From the NCBI RefSeq assembly GCF_008932295.1, contig NZ_WBWA01000017.1, forward strand, positions 43,329 through 107,328: DNA of 64,000 nucleotides. Reading direction: 5' to 3'. Position 1 is the first letter of the stretch. The number at the start of each line of letters is the position of its first letter. The notes under the pieces were generated by a model that did no database searches, was not told the origin of the DNA, and was given only the letters and a program-made list of their open reading frames with translations. This DNA is from Brucella tritici. Lineage in GTDB: Bacteria > Pseudomonadota > Alphaproteobacteria > Rhizobiales > Rhizobiaceae. Of this stretch, positions 54,999-64,000 are shown piece by piece. The translations under genes and the position numbers were made by a program.

Positions 54999-57146
54999 TT
55001 AGCGCTGCGCTACTGGGCGGACAAGCGGGGTCACGCGACGAATGGTGACGCGGCGATTTTCCTGCTCAGCCGCCTGCGTGCGAATTTTGAGGAAGCGTTC
55101 GCCGTAGCCCTGAGTGACGAGGTTTTCTGGCGGAATATCATATACTTCCGTCAATAGGCTCGCAACGGATTCAGCACGTTTGTCGGACAAGACCAGGTTC
55201 GAGCGATCTGAACCGACAGCATCCGTATGCCCCTCGATAAAGAATGTTTCGCCTGGGTCCTTCGCCAGAACCTTCTGCATGGCGGTTGCAACCTTACGCA
55301 ACGTTTTGGCCTGCGACATCGAAACCTCGGCACTTCCCGTCGCAAAGTGGATCGTGTCCAGATCGATACGACGCACCTTGTCGCGCAGACGGGCAGAATG
55401 ACGAACTTCGTCAATCGTATAAACACGCTCCACACGTTCGACCGGCGGCATCGCCAGGAAATCATAGAAATCGCGTTCAGGATCGTCTGCAACATCGATG
55501 ATGTAATCCCGCACCGGGACAGTCAGACGCATCGGGGGCAGTTCATAGCCAACATCGATAATCGAAGCGCGCGAATTGTTGTCATATTCCGGCGCATAGA
55601 TCATCAGATGTTCGTTGCCGTCCCGATCGATACGGGAGCGCTGCAGAATATCGCCGTAACGATCATAAACCGTGACGATCTGGTTTCCGCCCGGACGGAC
55701 GATGGTTTCACGGGTGCGTCCGCGCGGCAGTTCATCGTAATAGGTCTGTTCCGCATCACGGCGCAATCTGGGGCGATCATCGCCGCGCACGAAGATGCGA
55801 TCACCCACATCCAGAATGACGCGATTATCCACTTCCTCGATAACTTTGACGTTCGAGACATTGTTGGTCACGTTATTGACCGTTGTATTGTTGATAACCG
55901 TATTGTTCACCACCGTGTTGTTGACGATGTTGGTGGTTTCCGGCACGGCAAAAGCTGGCGCTTCCTTTATGCGAGTACCCTCTTCCTTGAGATTGGCCTC
56001 GATCTTCTGCGGCAGCGCTGCCTTCAGTTCTTCGGGAATAGCGACCTGTGCCGCCGCATCGTTTGCCGGTGGCGGTGCATTTTCCTCGGCGGAACGCTGC
56101 TGTTCACGCTGCTTGCGACGCTCTTCACGCGACTGGCTCCCACCAGAATTGTCGGCATCCTTGTCGCTGTCGAGAATGGCGGCGCCATTTTCAACCGGCA
56201 AGACAACGGTGTCGTCTGTCTTGGCAGGGTCTTTCGCAATCTCCTGCTTTTCCTCAGTCGATCGCTGATCGACTATTTCCGGTGCTGGCTCAGGCGCTGG
56301 ATTCGATACAGGCTGTTGCTGGCCTTCTGTTGATTGCGGCTGCTCAACGGGCTGTGCGGGCTGAGCCTCATTCTGCGGCGCTTCTGTTGCTTTCGGTTCT
56401 TGCGGTTGAGCTTCTTCAGGATGCTCAACAATCGATTCTTCGGCTGGCTTTTCCGTTTCCTGAGCCGGAGCCTCCCTGGCTGGCTTTACAGCACGTTTGG
56501 CAGGCTTTTCGGCTGCAGGCTGCTCAGGCTTCGCTTCCGGTTCCGCCGCTGGAGCTTCCTTTACCGGCTTCTCGGCGGGTGCGGCCTGCTCTTGAGACTC
56601 AGCGGTCTTGCGAGCAGCCTCTTCAGCGGCCTTCTGCTGTTGTTCGATCTGGCGCTGCGCCTGTTCCTCGGCCTTTTTCTGCTCGGCAGCCTGCTTGGCC
56701 TGTTCTTCAGCCTGCTTCTGAGCTTCGCGCTCTGCGGCCTTCTGTTGTTCCTCGGCTTGCTTCTGTGCTTCGCGTTCGGCAGCTTTTTGCTGCTCTTCGG
56801 CTTGGTGCTGCGCCTCTGCTTCCGCGGCACGCTTTTGCTCTTCTGCCTGACGTTGAGTTTCTTCCTGAGCGGCCTTTTGCTGCTCTTCGGCTTGTCGACG
56901 GTTCTCTTCCTCGGCAGCGCGCTGCTGTTCTTCTGCCCTGCGCGCTTCTTCTTCTGCTGCCTTTTGCTGTCCTTCAGCCTCACGCTGTTGCTGCTGCAAC
57001 TGTTCGTCGGACGGCTGCTGGTCTCCATTTTCCTGTGCCAGCAGGATTGGGGCTGTCAGCGTGTCCGCCAGTACGGGTTGTGCAAGAATGGAGGCCGAGA
57101 GAACCGGCACGGCAACCGTGGCAAGAAGCTTCGAACGAATAGACAT
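54999..57146 (-). CDS. OmpA-domain envelope protein with long coiled coil
   Basis: The 715-residue protein has a signal peptide (about 1-27, ending Q-P-V-L-A before D-T-L). A charged coiled-coil region follows (about 45-180) made of near-repeats of Q-Q-K-A-A-E-x-E-A-Q-K-Q-A-E-E. Next are a P/E/A-rich linker, a V-N-N-T-V-x-N-N-T tandem stretch near 420-445, and an OmpA/MotB peptidoglycan-binding domain (about 590-700; G-H-T-D-A-V-G-S, R-A-E-S-V-A). It probably links the outer membrane or periplasm to the cell wall. The low-complexity stretch makes reading frames on the other strand look long; these are artefacts. Confidence 0.85.
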   Translation of the reverse strand: MSIRSKLLATVAVPVLSASILAQPVLADTLTAPILLAQENGDQQPSDEQLQQQQREAEGQQKAAEEEARRAEEQQRAAEEENRRQAEEQQKAAQEETQRQAEEQKRAAEAEAQHQAEEQQKAAEREAQKQAEEQQKAAEREAQKQAEEQAKQAAEQKKAEEQAQRQIEQQQKAAEEAARKTAESQEQAAPAEKPVKEAPAAEPEAKPEQPAAEKPAKRAVKPAREAPAQETEKPAEESIVEHPEEAQPQEPKATEAPQNEAQPAQPVEQPQSTEGQQQPVSNPAPEPAPEIVDQRSTEEKQEIAKDPAKTDDTVVLPVENGAAILDSDKDADNSGGSQSREERRKQREQQRSAEENAPPPANDAAAQVAIPEELKAALPQKIEANLKEEGTRIKEAPAFAVPETTNIVNNTVVNNTVINNTTVNNVTNNVSNVKVIEEVDNRVILDVGDRIFVRGDDRPRLRRDAEQTYYDELPRGRTRETIVRPGGNQIVTVYDRYGDILQRSRIDRDGNEHLMIYAPEYDNNSRASIIDVGYELPPMRLTVPVRDYIIDVADDPERDFYDFLAMPPVERVERVYTIDEVRHSARLRDKVRRIDLDTIHFATGSAEVSMSQAKTLRKVATAMQKVLAKDPGETFFIEGHTDAVGSDRSNLVLSDKRAESVASLLTEVYDIPPENLVTQGYGERFLKIRTQAAEQENRRVTIRRVTPLVRPVAQR

Positions 57147-57304
57147 AAATCCTTCTCCTTCTGGAGGGCAGAATTGATATGCGTCTCACCCATAGATTCG
57201 CGGGCAAAAACGCCGTAGAGCCGCCAGCGATATCCATCGAATTGGGGCAAATTCCGGCAGCTTCACAAATCCGTTATCGCAATCCACATGAATGCAGGTT
57301 GAAC

Positions 57305-58789
57305 TCAGCCGTTCGGGAACGACGAGATTTGCCGCATTCTTTTAGCCAGAAGCTCGATACCTTCCGCAATCCGATTGATCGGAATGGAAGAATAAGCGAT
57401 GCGGAAATAACGACATGGCCGGTCGTCGCTCCAGAAAAACGGCGACCCTGACTCGATCAACACGCCGTCCTCGCGCAAATCACGTGCGAGCTTATCGGCA
57501 TCCATGCCTTCCGGCCCTTCGATCCAGAATGCCGTGCCGCCGAACGCCGATTTTCCGGCGATTTTCAATCCTTCACGATTAAGCGCGTCGATCATGACTA
57601 TATGGCGTTTGTGATATTCTATCCGCATACGGTGGATGACCGCATCATAGTGACCAAGCGCCAGAAAATAGGCGGCGGTTCGCTGTTGATGGCCCGGCGG
57701 ATGACGCAGCATGAGTGCCCTTAACGCCCTCGCCTCGCGGATCACTGGCGCTGGAGCGACCAGATAGCCGAGCCGAAGTCCCGGAAACAGTGACTTTGAA
57801 AAGCTGCCCACATACAAAACCCGGCCATATTGGTCGAGCGATTTCAGCGCCGGTGTCGGCGGCTGCAGGAAGCTCATCTCGAATTCGTAATCATCTTCAA
57901 CGATGACAAAATCGCGTTCCGCCGCTGCTTCCAGCAGTGCAATACGCCGCGCGCGTGGCATGGTGGCGGCTGTCGGAGACTGGTGACTTGGCGTAACAAA
58001 GACCGCATCAATCCCATCGGGCAATCGTTCCGGCGGCAAGCCGCCTTCGTCAACGTCGAGGGCCGTTACACGAGCTCCTGTCAGATGAAGCGTCGCGCTG
58101 ATATCCGGATGCCCTGGATTCTCGCACACGACATGCGAACGTCGCGACAAAAGCAGATGGCTGACGATCCAAAGCGCGTTCTGTGCTCCCACCGTGACCA
58201 ATATCTCGTCCGGTTCGGCCCGTATTCCGCGGCTCGGTAGCGTGCGTGAGCGGATATAGTTGACCAGTTCCACGTCGTCAGCAGCAGCAAAATCACCGGC
58301 CATAAGGATGAAGTCCTCCCGAGCCAGGGCACGCCGGGCGCAATCGCGCCATGCGGCCAGATCGAATAAGGTCTGGTCCATCTGGCCATAGAGAAAGGGG
58401 TAACGATACTTCCGCCAGTCGAGCGGCTTGCGAATGGTCTTGGCGATATTGAAGCCGGGACGCAGTTTGGACGACCAGTCGACAGCCGTATCGGGTGTCT
58501 GCAAAAAATCCCTGTCGGGACGGCTGATAGGCGGCGTCGTGGCCACATGATAGGCACTGCGTGACCGCACTTCCAGATACCCCTGAGAAACGAGCTCCTG
58601 ATAAGCCAGCGTTACAGTCAGGCGCGAGACTTTCAGATAATCCGCCAGCCGTCGCGTCGAAGGCATGCGCGCACCCGGTAAAACACCACCGGACAGAACG
58701 GCCGATACAGTCGTTTCACGGATTTGCGACTGCAATCCGGTGTTTCGGCTGCCATCTATGAAGAAGATTGTCGGGGAGACGGCATCCAA
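57305..58789 (-). CDS. tauR: MocR-type regulator of taurine use, TauR
   Basis: The 494-residue protein has an N-terminal GntR winged helix (about 10-80; S-T-R-R-L-A-D-Y-L-K-V-S-R-L-T-V) and a PLP-binding aminotransferase-like domain with lysine in V-G-S-F-S-K-S-L-F-P-G. The start is TTG 58789: no in-frame ATG fits, and GGAG lies seven bases before it. TauR of Rhodobacter activates taurine genes. Position divergent from tauA and direct repeats in the shared gap support that role here. Confidence 0.87.
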   Translation of the reverse strand: MDAVSPTIFFIDGSRNTGLQSQIRETTVSAVLSGGVLPGARMPSTRRLADYLKVSRLTVTLAYQELVSQGYLEVRSRSAYHVATTPPISRPDRDFLQTPDTAVDWSSKLRPGFNIAKTIRKPLDWRKYRYPFLYGQMDQTLFDLAAWRDCARRALAREDFILMAGDFAAADDVELVNYIRSRTLPSRGIRAEPDEILVTVGAQNALWIVSHLLLSRRSHVVCENPGHPDISATLHLTGARVTALDVDEGGLPPERLPDGIDAVFVTPSHQSPTAATMPRARRIALLEAAAERDFVIVEDDYEFEMSFLQPPTPALKSLDQYGRVLYVGSFSKSLFPGLRLGYLVAPAPVIREARALRALMLRHPPGHQQRTAAYFLALGHYDAVIHRMRIEYHKRHIVMIDALNREGLKIAGKSAFGGTAFWIEGPEGMDADKLARDLREDGVLIESGSPFFWSDDRPCRYFRIAYSSIPINRIAEGIELLAKRMRQISSFPNG

Positions 58790-59102
58790 GGCATTACTCC
58801 ATTAGTATATCTGTAATTACGCCCAACTTCGCGTCAGTTTTTCAGCTTCATGCTCCACTTAGCAATAGTGTTTCTTCTTTCTGTTTCTCCACGTGGAATA
58901 ATTTCGACGGTAAGGTGGGTGCGCATTCCGATTTTCAGGCACGGCCATCTTGATCGCCAAACTGGACTTATTGACTATTCCAACTGGATATAAGGCAAAT
59001 TTGATGAGATGGCTATCGTTTGTAACTGGAACTGTAGATTGGCGAAAAACGCCAGCAGTCGTGACTAGGTCAGGCATGGTTCTTAAATGGAAGGGGAACT
59101 CC
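58790..59102. promoter_or_regulatory. tauR-tauA divergent control region with TauR-type direct repeats
   Basis: CTGGACTTA at 58962-58970 and CTGGATATAA at 58984-58993 are repeated in the same direction, starts 22 bases apart (about two helical turns). They resemble the CTGGACYTAA direct repeats described for TauR of Rhodobacter (from memory). They lie 109-141 bases before the tauA ATG. No terminator is present in the 313-base gap. Confidence 0.65.
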
Positions 59103-60128
59103 ATGAACTATTTCAATAGCATAAAACGGGCGGTGTTATTTTCGGCCGTAGCAGCGCTTTCAACATCTGCGGCCTATGCCGAAACCACAGTCGTGGTCGG
59201 CTATCAGCAGATCGTCGGGCCATTTCTGACCGCGATCGCTGACGGAAAGTTCGATGCGGCAGCAAAGGAAGCCGGATACAAGATCGACTGGCGCCAGTTC
59301 GCATCGGGTGGCGATATTTCGACGGCACTTGCGTCCGGGAATGTGCCGATTGGCGTTATCGGTTCAACGGGCATCGCAGCCGCCGCTACACGTGGCGTCG
59401 ACCTTCAACTCTTCTGGATCCTCGATAATATCGGTAAATCGGAAGCACTGGTAGCGCGCGAAGGCTCGGGTATCGAGAAGCCGGAGGACCTCAAGGGCAA
59501 GAAGATCGGCGTGCCTTTCGTCTCGACCTCGCACTTCCATCTTCTCGTCGGCATGGACGATATCTGGAAGATCAATCCGCGTGACGCGGAGATTCTCAAC
59601 ATGACACCGCCGCAGATCGTTGCTGCCTGGCAGCGTGGCGATATCGATGCGGCCTATGTCTGGCCCCCTGCTCTTTCTGAAATCCTCAAGACCGGCAAGG
59701 AAATTGCCAATTCTGAAGAAATCGGCGCAAAAAGCGTTCCAACCTTCGACGGACTTGTGGTGGACAAGAGCTTCGCCAGTGAAAACCCGAAATTCATGAC
59801 CGCCTTCACCACTGTGTTGAAGGATGCCTACGCTGACTACAAGGCCAATGGCAGCCAATGGACAGCGGATTCCGAACAAGTCAAAGGCATGGTCAAGCTG
59901 ATCGGCGGCAATGCCGCTGACATACCTGGTGCACTCGCACTGTTGTCCTTCCCCACCGTGGAAGAACAGGCCTCCCCGACTTGGCTCGGTGGTGGCAAAG
60001 ACAGTGGTGCGCTCAAATCTGTCACTCAGAGCGCGAAATTCCTCGTCGATCAAAAGCAGCTCGATCAGGCTCTGGATGACTATAGCGGCAATGTAAATGG
60101 CAGTTTTGCTGAAGCCGCCGCGAAGTAA
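59103..60128 (+). CDS. tauA: Taurine-binding protein TauA
   Basis: The 341-residue precursor starts at ATG 59103 after AAGGGGAA. The signal peptide ends S-A-A-Y-A before E-T-T. The mature domain follows the TauA pattern, including V-G-Y-Q, F-A-S-G-G-D-I-S-T-A-L-A-S-G and V-W-P-P-A-L. The upstream in-frame ATG (58950) would lie inside the regulatory region. It is the first gene of tauABCXY-xsc and the periplasmic taurine receptor for TauBC. Confidence 0.9.
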   Translation: MNYFNSIKRAVLFSAVAALSTSAAYAETTVVVGYQQIVGPFLTAIADGKFDAAAKEAGYKIDWRQFASGGDISTALASGNVPIGVIGSTGIAAAATRGVDLQLFWILDNIGKSEALVAREGSGIEKPEDLKGKKIGVPFVSTSHFHLLVGMDDIWKINPRDAEILNMTPPQIVAAWQRGDIDAAYVWPPALSEILKTGKEIANSEEIGAKSVPTFDGLVVDKSFASENPKFMTAFTTVLKDAYADYKANGSQWTADSEQVKGMVKLIGGNAADIPGALALLSFPTVEEQASPTWLGGGKDSGALKSVTQSAKFLVDQKQLDQALDDYSGNVNGSFAEAAAK

Positions 60129-60259
60129 TTACGTGAAGTAATTCAAGCGCCTCCGCCAGCGGCCTGCCTTCGGGCTTGCCGCTGAACCGAGACGGTTCCT
60201 GTAGTGTTTTGCCTTCTGGCTTGTGCCGGAACCGTCTTTCGTTTCCGAAAGGTAACGTC

Positions 60260-61072
60260 ATGGAAACCTTGAACGTATCGAATGTCAGTCTGACCTATCC
60301 CGGTCTTTATGTGGAAGAAGCCGTGATTGCGCTGAAGGGTGTCAATCTGCGCATCGACAGCGGGGATTTTGTGGTGGCGCTTGGTGCGTCCGGCTGCGGC
60401 AAGACCACGCTTCTCAATCTCATGGCGGGGTTCATGATCCCATCATCCGGTGAAATTACATTGGGCGGAAGGCAAGTGCGTGGTCCCGGCGCCGACAGAG
60501 GTGTCGTGTTCCAGAAACATGCGCTGCTTCCCTGGCTCAATGTGATTGACAACACCGAGTTTGGCCTCAAGCTTCAAGGTGTGCCGAAGGCCGAACGCCG
60601 TGCGCGTGCCACCAAGAATCTGGCCCTTGTAGGCTTGCAGGATTTCCACAATCACAAAATCTACCAGCTTTCCGGCGGCATGCAGCAGCGTGTTGGCATT
60701 GCCCGCGCACTGACCTGCGATCCGGCGATGCTGCTCATGGATGAACCAATGGCAGCGCTTGATGCCCTCACCCGCGAAACGATCCAGGAATTGCTTCTGC
60801 GGGTATGGCAAGTGACCAATAAAATGTTCTTCTTCATCACCCACAGCGTCGAAGAGGCCTTGTTCCTTGGTTCGCGGCTGATCGTCATGTCGCCGCGTCC
60901 CGGACGGATCACCCATACCTATGATCTGGATTTCAACCGACGCTTTCTGGAATGCGGTGACGCGCGCGCCGTCAAGTCCAGTCCCGATTTCATCAAGATG
61001 CGTGAGACAATTCTGGGGATTATCTATGGCGATGAACGTGCATCAGGAAACCCGGAACTGGTCCATGCTTGA
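60260..61072 (+). CDS. tauB: Taurine ABC transporter ATPase TauB
   Basis: The 270-residue ATPase starts at ATG 60260 (GAAAGG upstream). It shows Walker A GASGCGKT (42-49), L-S-G-G-M-Q-Q-R and M-D-E-P-M-A-A-L-D. The frame is open from 60176 but the added residues are not conserved in kind. A 131-base gap with an inverted repeat-like GAACCGAGACGG/AACCGTCTT stretch follows tauA, again a place for uneven expression. Confidence 0.9.
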   Translation: METLNVSNVSLTYPGLYVEEAVIALKGVNLRIDSGDFVVALGASGCGKTTLLNLMAGFMIPSSGEITLGGRQVRGPGADRGVVFQKHALLPWLNVIDNTEFGLKLQGVPKAERRARATKNLALVGLQDFHNHKIYQLSGGMQQRVGIARALTCDPAMLLMDEPMAALDALTRETIQELLLRVWQVTNKMFFFITHSVEEALFLGSRLIVMSPRPGRITHTYDLDFNRRFLECGDARAVKSSPDFIKMRETILGIIYGDERASGNPELVHA

Positions 61073-61892
61073 GTTCCTCACTCGGGCACGACCAGTCAAA
61101 CCCGGCAAAATCTATGGCGCCCCCGGCGACGGCAATAGTGGCTTCATCAGCCTGGTGACCGCACTGATTTTGCTGGGGCTCTGGTTTCTCGTGACGGGAA
61201 TGGGCTGGGTCAAACCGCTTTTTCTCCCCTCTCCCTTCGCGGTCTATGGCAAGTTCATGGTCGCCATGACCGACGGCGTGGCAAACTCCACTCTTGCTGA
61301 ACATACCCTTGCCAGCCTTGGGCGCGTATTGGGCGCTTTCGCGATTGCCTGCATCACTGCAATTCCCATCGGCATCATGATGGGCATGAGCAGCTTCGTT
61401 CGTGGCGTTCTCGATCCGATTATCGAGTTCTACCGACCACTGCCGCCGCTTGCTTATCTGCCGTTGATTATCATCTGGCTTGGTATTGGCGAATTCCCGA
61501 AGGTGTTCCTCATCTTCCTCGCGATCTTTGCACCAATGGCGATTGCAGCCAGGGCCGGCGTCCGCTCGGTCTCAACCGAACAAATCCATGCAGCCTATGC
61601 GATGGGCGCATCGCGGACGCAGGTAATAACGCAAGTCATCATGAAAGCGGCCATGCCGGAAATCTTCACCGGCATGCGCATCGGAATCGGCGTGGGGTGG
61701 ACGACGCTGGTTGCCGCGGAAATGGTGGCGGCGCATCGCGGCCTTGGCTTCATGGTGCTCAATGCAGCGCAGTTTCTGGCCAGCGACACCGTCATCATGG
61801 GCATCATCGTCATCGGTGTGTTCGCTTTCGCCTTCGACCTTTTGATCCGTTACATGGAAAAGGTCCTCATCCCATGGAAGGGTAAAGTCTGA
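61065..61892 (+). CDS. tauC: Taurine ABC transporter permease TauC
   Basis: The protein is 275 residues if started at ATG 61065, overlapping the tauB stop by eight bases; this equals the length of E. coli TauC. Starts at 61026 or 61032 are possible and would lie inside tauB. It has about six helices and the docking loop [10 protein letters not shown]. It provides the membrane channel for taurine import with TauA and TauB. Confidence 0.88.
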   Translation: MLEFLTRARPVKPGKIYGAPGDGNSGFISLVTALILLGLWFLVTGMGWVKPLFLPSPFAVYGKFMVAMTDGVANSTLAEHTLASLGRVLGAFAIACITAIPIGIMMGMSSFVRGVLDPIIEFYRPLPPLAYLPLIIIWLGIGEFPKVFLIFLAIFAPMAIAARAGVRSVSTEQIHAAYAMGASRTQVITQVIMKAAMPEIFTGMRIGIGVGWTTLVAAEMVAAHRGLGFMVLNAAQFLASDTVIMGIIVIGVFAFAFDLLIRYMEKVLIPWKGKV

Positions 61893-62025
61893 TGGTGCTG
61901 CAACCGCTTTAACCGACCCGACCGAAATCTCATTTGCAACATCAATCGCGCGGCAATTCTGCCGCGCCACGGGGAAGCTTTGCCCGAAATCAGGGCAGAT
62001 TTCAGACGTATCAAGGAGCATTCGA

Positions 62026-62415
62026 ATGTCCGCCGGACAACTCACAGAGAAGCATTTTTCCGACCTCTTCGACGCCTTCAACCGGCATGACATCGACGCG
62101 ATTATGGCCTTTTTCGCTGATGATTGCGTGTTCTACACCATCGGCGGCGAGGAAGTTTACGGCACTCGTCTCGAAGGCAAGGATGCCATCGCCAAGGCTT
62201 TCTCCGGCGTATGGGCTGCCATGCCCGATGTGAAGTGGGATGGACACAGACACTTCGTGAGCGGCGACCGTGCCGTGTCCGAATGGACCTTTCGCGGAAC
62301 GGATGCCAACGGTGCACGCGTCGAGGCTGAAGGTTGCGATCTTTTCACACAGCGCGACGGCAAGATCGTCCGCAAGCAGGCATTCCGCAAGAACCGGCCT
62401 TTGCTGAAGGCGTAA
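62026..62415 (+). CDS. tauX: TauX, small subunit of taurine dehydrogenase (SnoaL-like)
   Basis: The 129-residue protein has the NTF2/SnoaL cone fold: F-N-R-H-D-I-D-A-I-M-A-F-F-A-D-D-C near residue 16, and a G-R-D-type segment (E-G-K-D-A-I-A-K-A-F) near 50. Start ATG 62026 follows AAGGAG. Taken alone it would be an unassigned SnoaL-like protein; the place between tauC and the tauY-type oxidoreductase gives the assignment. The biochemical role of the small subunit is unclear in the family. Confidence 0.8.
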   Translation: MSAGQLTEKHFSDLFDAFNRHDIDAIMAFFADDCVFYTIGGEEVYGTRLEGKDAIAKAFSGVWAAMPDVKWDGHRHFVSGDRAVSEWTFRGTDANGARVEAEGCDLFTQRDGKIVRKQAFRKNRPLLKA

Positions 62416-62454
62416 GCCCCAACAATGTCCGTCGGTGATTTGGAGGACCGACAT

Positions 62455-63855
62455 ATGGATACCCAAACTCTCAACAGTTTCTCTGCCACCCAGCCTTTCG
62501 ATCCAGCCTATGATCCGGTGGTTTCGAAGACGCCCGGACAGGGGCGCGACTATGCCCCGACCTACTGGATCGGCACTGCCGGGCCAGCGCCGGAAGACGA
62601 TGGCCCTATTCGCGGAGACGTCGATGCCGATGTCGTTATCGTCGGCTCGGGCTATACTGGTCTTTCGGCAGCGATCCATCTCGCCCGGGATCATGGTGTC
62701 AAGGCCGTGGTACTGGAAGCAAATGGCGTTGCCTGGGGTTGCAGCACCCGTAATGGCGGTCAGGCGCAGATTTCAGCCGGTCGGCTCAAGCGTTCGCAAT
62801 GGATCGAGCGCTGGGGTGTAGACGTAGCCCGGAAGTTGCATAAGGAAATTGCCGAGGGCTTCGATCTCTTTCGTGCACTCATTGCCGAACCGGAAATCGA
62901 TTGCGATCCGCAAGATGGCGGTCATCTGTACATCGCCCATCGCGACAAGGTCATTCCCTCGCTGGAGAAAGAATCGCACCTGCTGAACGACGTGTTCGGC
63001 TATCGGACGCGCATGGTTGGCCGCGACGAGATTCACCGCGACTTCATCCTGGATCAGGAAGCCCGCGGCGCAATGTACGAACCGGACGGCATTGGCATTC
63101 ACGCTGCAAAGCTCGCCTTCGGCTATCTTCGGCTTGCCCGCAAGCTGGGTGCAAAGGTGCATACCGCAAGCCCGGTTCTCAGTTGCCGCAAGAACGGTAA
63201 TGTTTTCCATCTCAACACGCCGAACGGTACCGTCAAGGCGCGACAAGTATGTTTTGCGACGGCGGGATATACCTCTCCCGGCCTTCATCCTCTTACCCGT
63301 TACCGGCTGATGCCGGTGCTGTCGAACTCTGTTGTGACCAGACCACTGACGCCGGACGAAATTGAAGCTTGCGGCCCGAAGACTGGCATTCCGTTGACCG
63401 ACACGCGCACGCTTCGCCACTATTATCGTTTTCTGCCTGACGGGCGGATGCAGATCGGCAGCCGCAGCGCCATTACGGGAGCCGATGCACCGAACCCTAA
63501 ACACTACGATCTGCTACTTTCTGGCCTTTACCGGAAGTTCCCGGCCCTGAAAGGCATCAAGATCGATTATTCCTGGTGGGGATGGGTCGATGTCAGTCAT
63601 GACATGATGCCCCGCATCTATCGTCCCGACCCGACGCAGGAAATCTACTATGCCATGGGCTACGGCGGCAATGGCGTGATGTATTCCGCGCAGGCTGGAC
63701 GCCGGGTCGCCCAATTGATGACCGGTCGTGGACAGGGACTGGACCTACCGATCTTCACCTCCGAACTGCCGAGTTACGGCATGCTGACGCCATTCAGGCG
63801 CATAGGCCAGCGCGCGATGTATCGCTGGTATGCGTTGAAAGATGAAGTTCTCTGA
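62455..63855 (+). CDS. tauY: TauY, FAD-dependent large subunit of taurine dehydrogenase
   Basis: The 466-residue protein has a DAO-type FAD fold (V-V-I-V-G-S-G-Y-T-G-L-S-A-A-I-H-L) near residue 62 and the closing G-Y-G-G-N-G-V-M-Y-S near 405. ATG 62455 is preceded by GGAGGA at seven bases; the frame extends 30 bases upstream without support. It oxidises taurine to sulfoacetaldehyde and passes electrons to the respiratory chain. A gamma-glutamylputrescine oxidase would look similar, but tau genes on both sides favour TauY. Confidence 0.85.
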   Translation: MDTQTLNSFSATQPFDPAYDPVVSKTPGQGRDYAPTYWIGTAGPAPEDDGPIRGDVDADVVIVGSGYTGLSAAIHLARDHGVKAVVLEANGVAWGCSTRNGGQAQISAGRLKRSQWIERWGVDVARKLHKEIAEGFDLFRALIAEPEIDCDPQDGGHLYIAHRDKVIPSLEKESHLLNDVFGYRTRMVGRDEIHRDFILDQEARGAMYEPDGIGIHAAKLAFGYLRLARKLGAKVHTASPVLSCRKNGNVFHLNTPNGTVKARQVCFATAGYTSPGLHPLTRYRLMPVLSNSVVTRPLTPDEIEACGPKTGIPLTDTRTLRHYYRFLPDGRMQIGSRSAITGADAPNPKHYDLLLSGLYRKFPALKGIKIDYSWWGWVDVSHDMMPRIYRPDPTQEIYYAMGYGGNGVMYSAQAGRRVAQLMTGRGQGLDLPIFTSELPSYGMLTPFRRIGQRAMYRWYALKDEVL

Positions 63856-63876
63856 TTTCCAAGAAAGGTACGCGCC

Positions 63877-64000
63877 ATGAAGATGACGACGGAAGAAGCG
63901 TTTGTTAAGGTTTTGCAGATGCATGGTATAGAGCATGCATTTGGGATCATCGGTTCTGCGATGATGCCGGTTTCGGATCTGTTTCCAAAGGCTGGCATTA
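63877..64000 (+). CDS. xsc: Sulfoacetaldehyde acetyltransferase Xsc (N-terminal fragment)
   Basis: The first 41 codons of a frame that runs off the window begin M-K-M-T-T-E-E-A-F-V-K-V-L-Q-M-H-G-I, followed by A-F-G-I-I-G-S-A-M-M-P. This is the start of the thiamine diphosphate enzyme Xsc, which converts sulfoacetaldehyde and phosphate to acetyl phosphate and sulfite. AAGAAAGG precedes the ATG. It continues the taurine pathway after TauXY; a phosphotransacetylase gene would be expected next, outside the window. Confidence 0.88.
   Translation, partial: MKMTTEEAFVKVLQMHGIEHAFGIIGSAMMPVSDLFPKAGI

Noticed and set aside
55227..57218. Several long plus-strand frames opposite the OmpA-domain gene
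   Set aside because: They are Leu/Phe/Ser- or Pro/Ala-rich shadows produced by the Q/E/A/R repeat codons on the minus strand.

Overview
The window reads as a contiguous piece of a Brucella/Ochrobactrum-type alphaproteobacterial chromosome (Hyphomicrobiales). This is inferred from the gene content: a pha/mrp antiporter operon with fused phaAB, a bkd operon, cydDCABX, taurine genes in the order tauR-tauABC-tauXY-xsc, and a dense scatter of ~100 bp palindromic intergenic repeats of the Rhizobiales/Bru-RS kind. From memory the bkd and cyd operons lie on chromosome II in Brucella, so a secondary replicon is plausible but unproven. There are no rRNA or tRNA genes, insertion sequences, prophage genes or CRISPR arrays that I can support.

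Layout. 1-3300: end of an outer membrane factor, then macA and macB (tripartite export). 3610-6090: an FtsK-type translocase without membrane segments, followed by a small transcription unit (6190-6560). 6690-8860: a DadA-like oxidase and a divergent SURF1 protein. 8857-13935 (minus): bkdA1-bkdA2-bkdB-lpdA, branched-chain 2-oxoacid dehydrogenase. 14520-22037: a CUT1 sugar ABC transporter operon with a Gfo/Idh/MocA dehydrogenase, divergent from a BadF/NagK-type sugar kinase and a GntR/HutC regulator. 22195-29382 (minus): GbsR-like regulator, cydD, cydC, cydA, cydB, cydX, a complete bd oxidase operon. 29777-35801 (minus): phaAB-C-D-E-F-G cation/proton antiporter. 36125-38419: an FAD/NAD(P)-binding protein and a divergent Frm2-like nitroreductase.

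38552-42550 (minus) holds the most unusual module: circularly permuted ATP-grasp, alpha-E protein, transglutaminase-like protease and the proteasome-related Anbu subunit. Next come a MogA-type molybdopterin enzyme (42707), an AbgB-like amidohydrolase with a polar amino acid ABC transporter (43472-48230), a divergent TctD/TctE-like two-component pair (48704-50762), and an SsuABC/TauABC-type ABC transporter of unknown substrate (50785-53756). Two small paralogous proteins of unknown function (54052, 54660) flank a repeat cluster. They are followed by a large OmpA-domain protein with a long Q/E/A/R coiled coil (54999-57146). The window closes with tauR divergent from tauA-B-C-X-Y and the start of xsc.

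Across the window, interspersed palindromic repeats sit immediately after genes and repeatedly carry the host gene's stop codon. I count six such cases, including one permease whose last residues are encoded by the repeat. Hairpins follow two of the solute-binding protein genes inside their operons, as expected for uneven expression of binding protein and membrane subunits.
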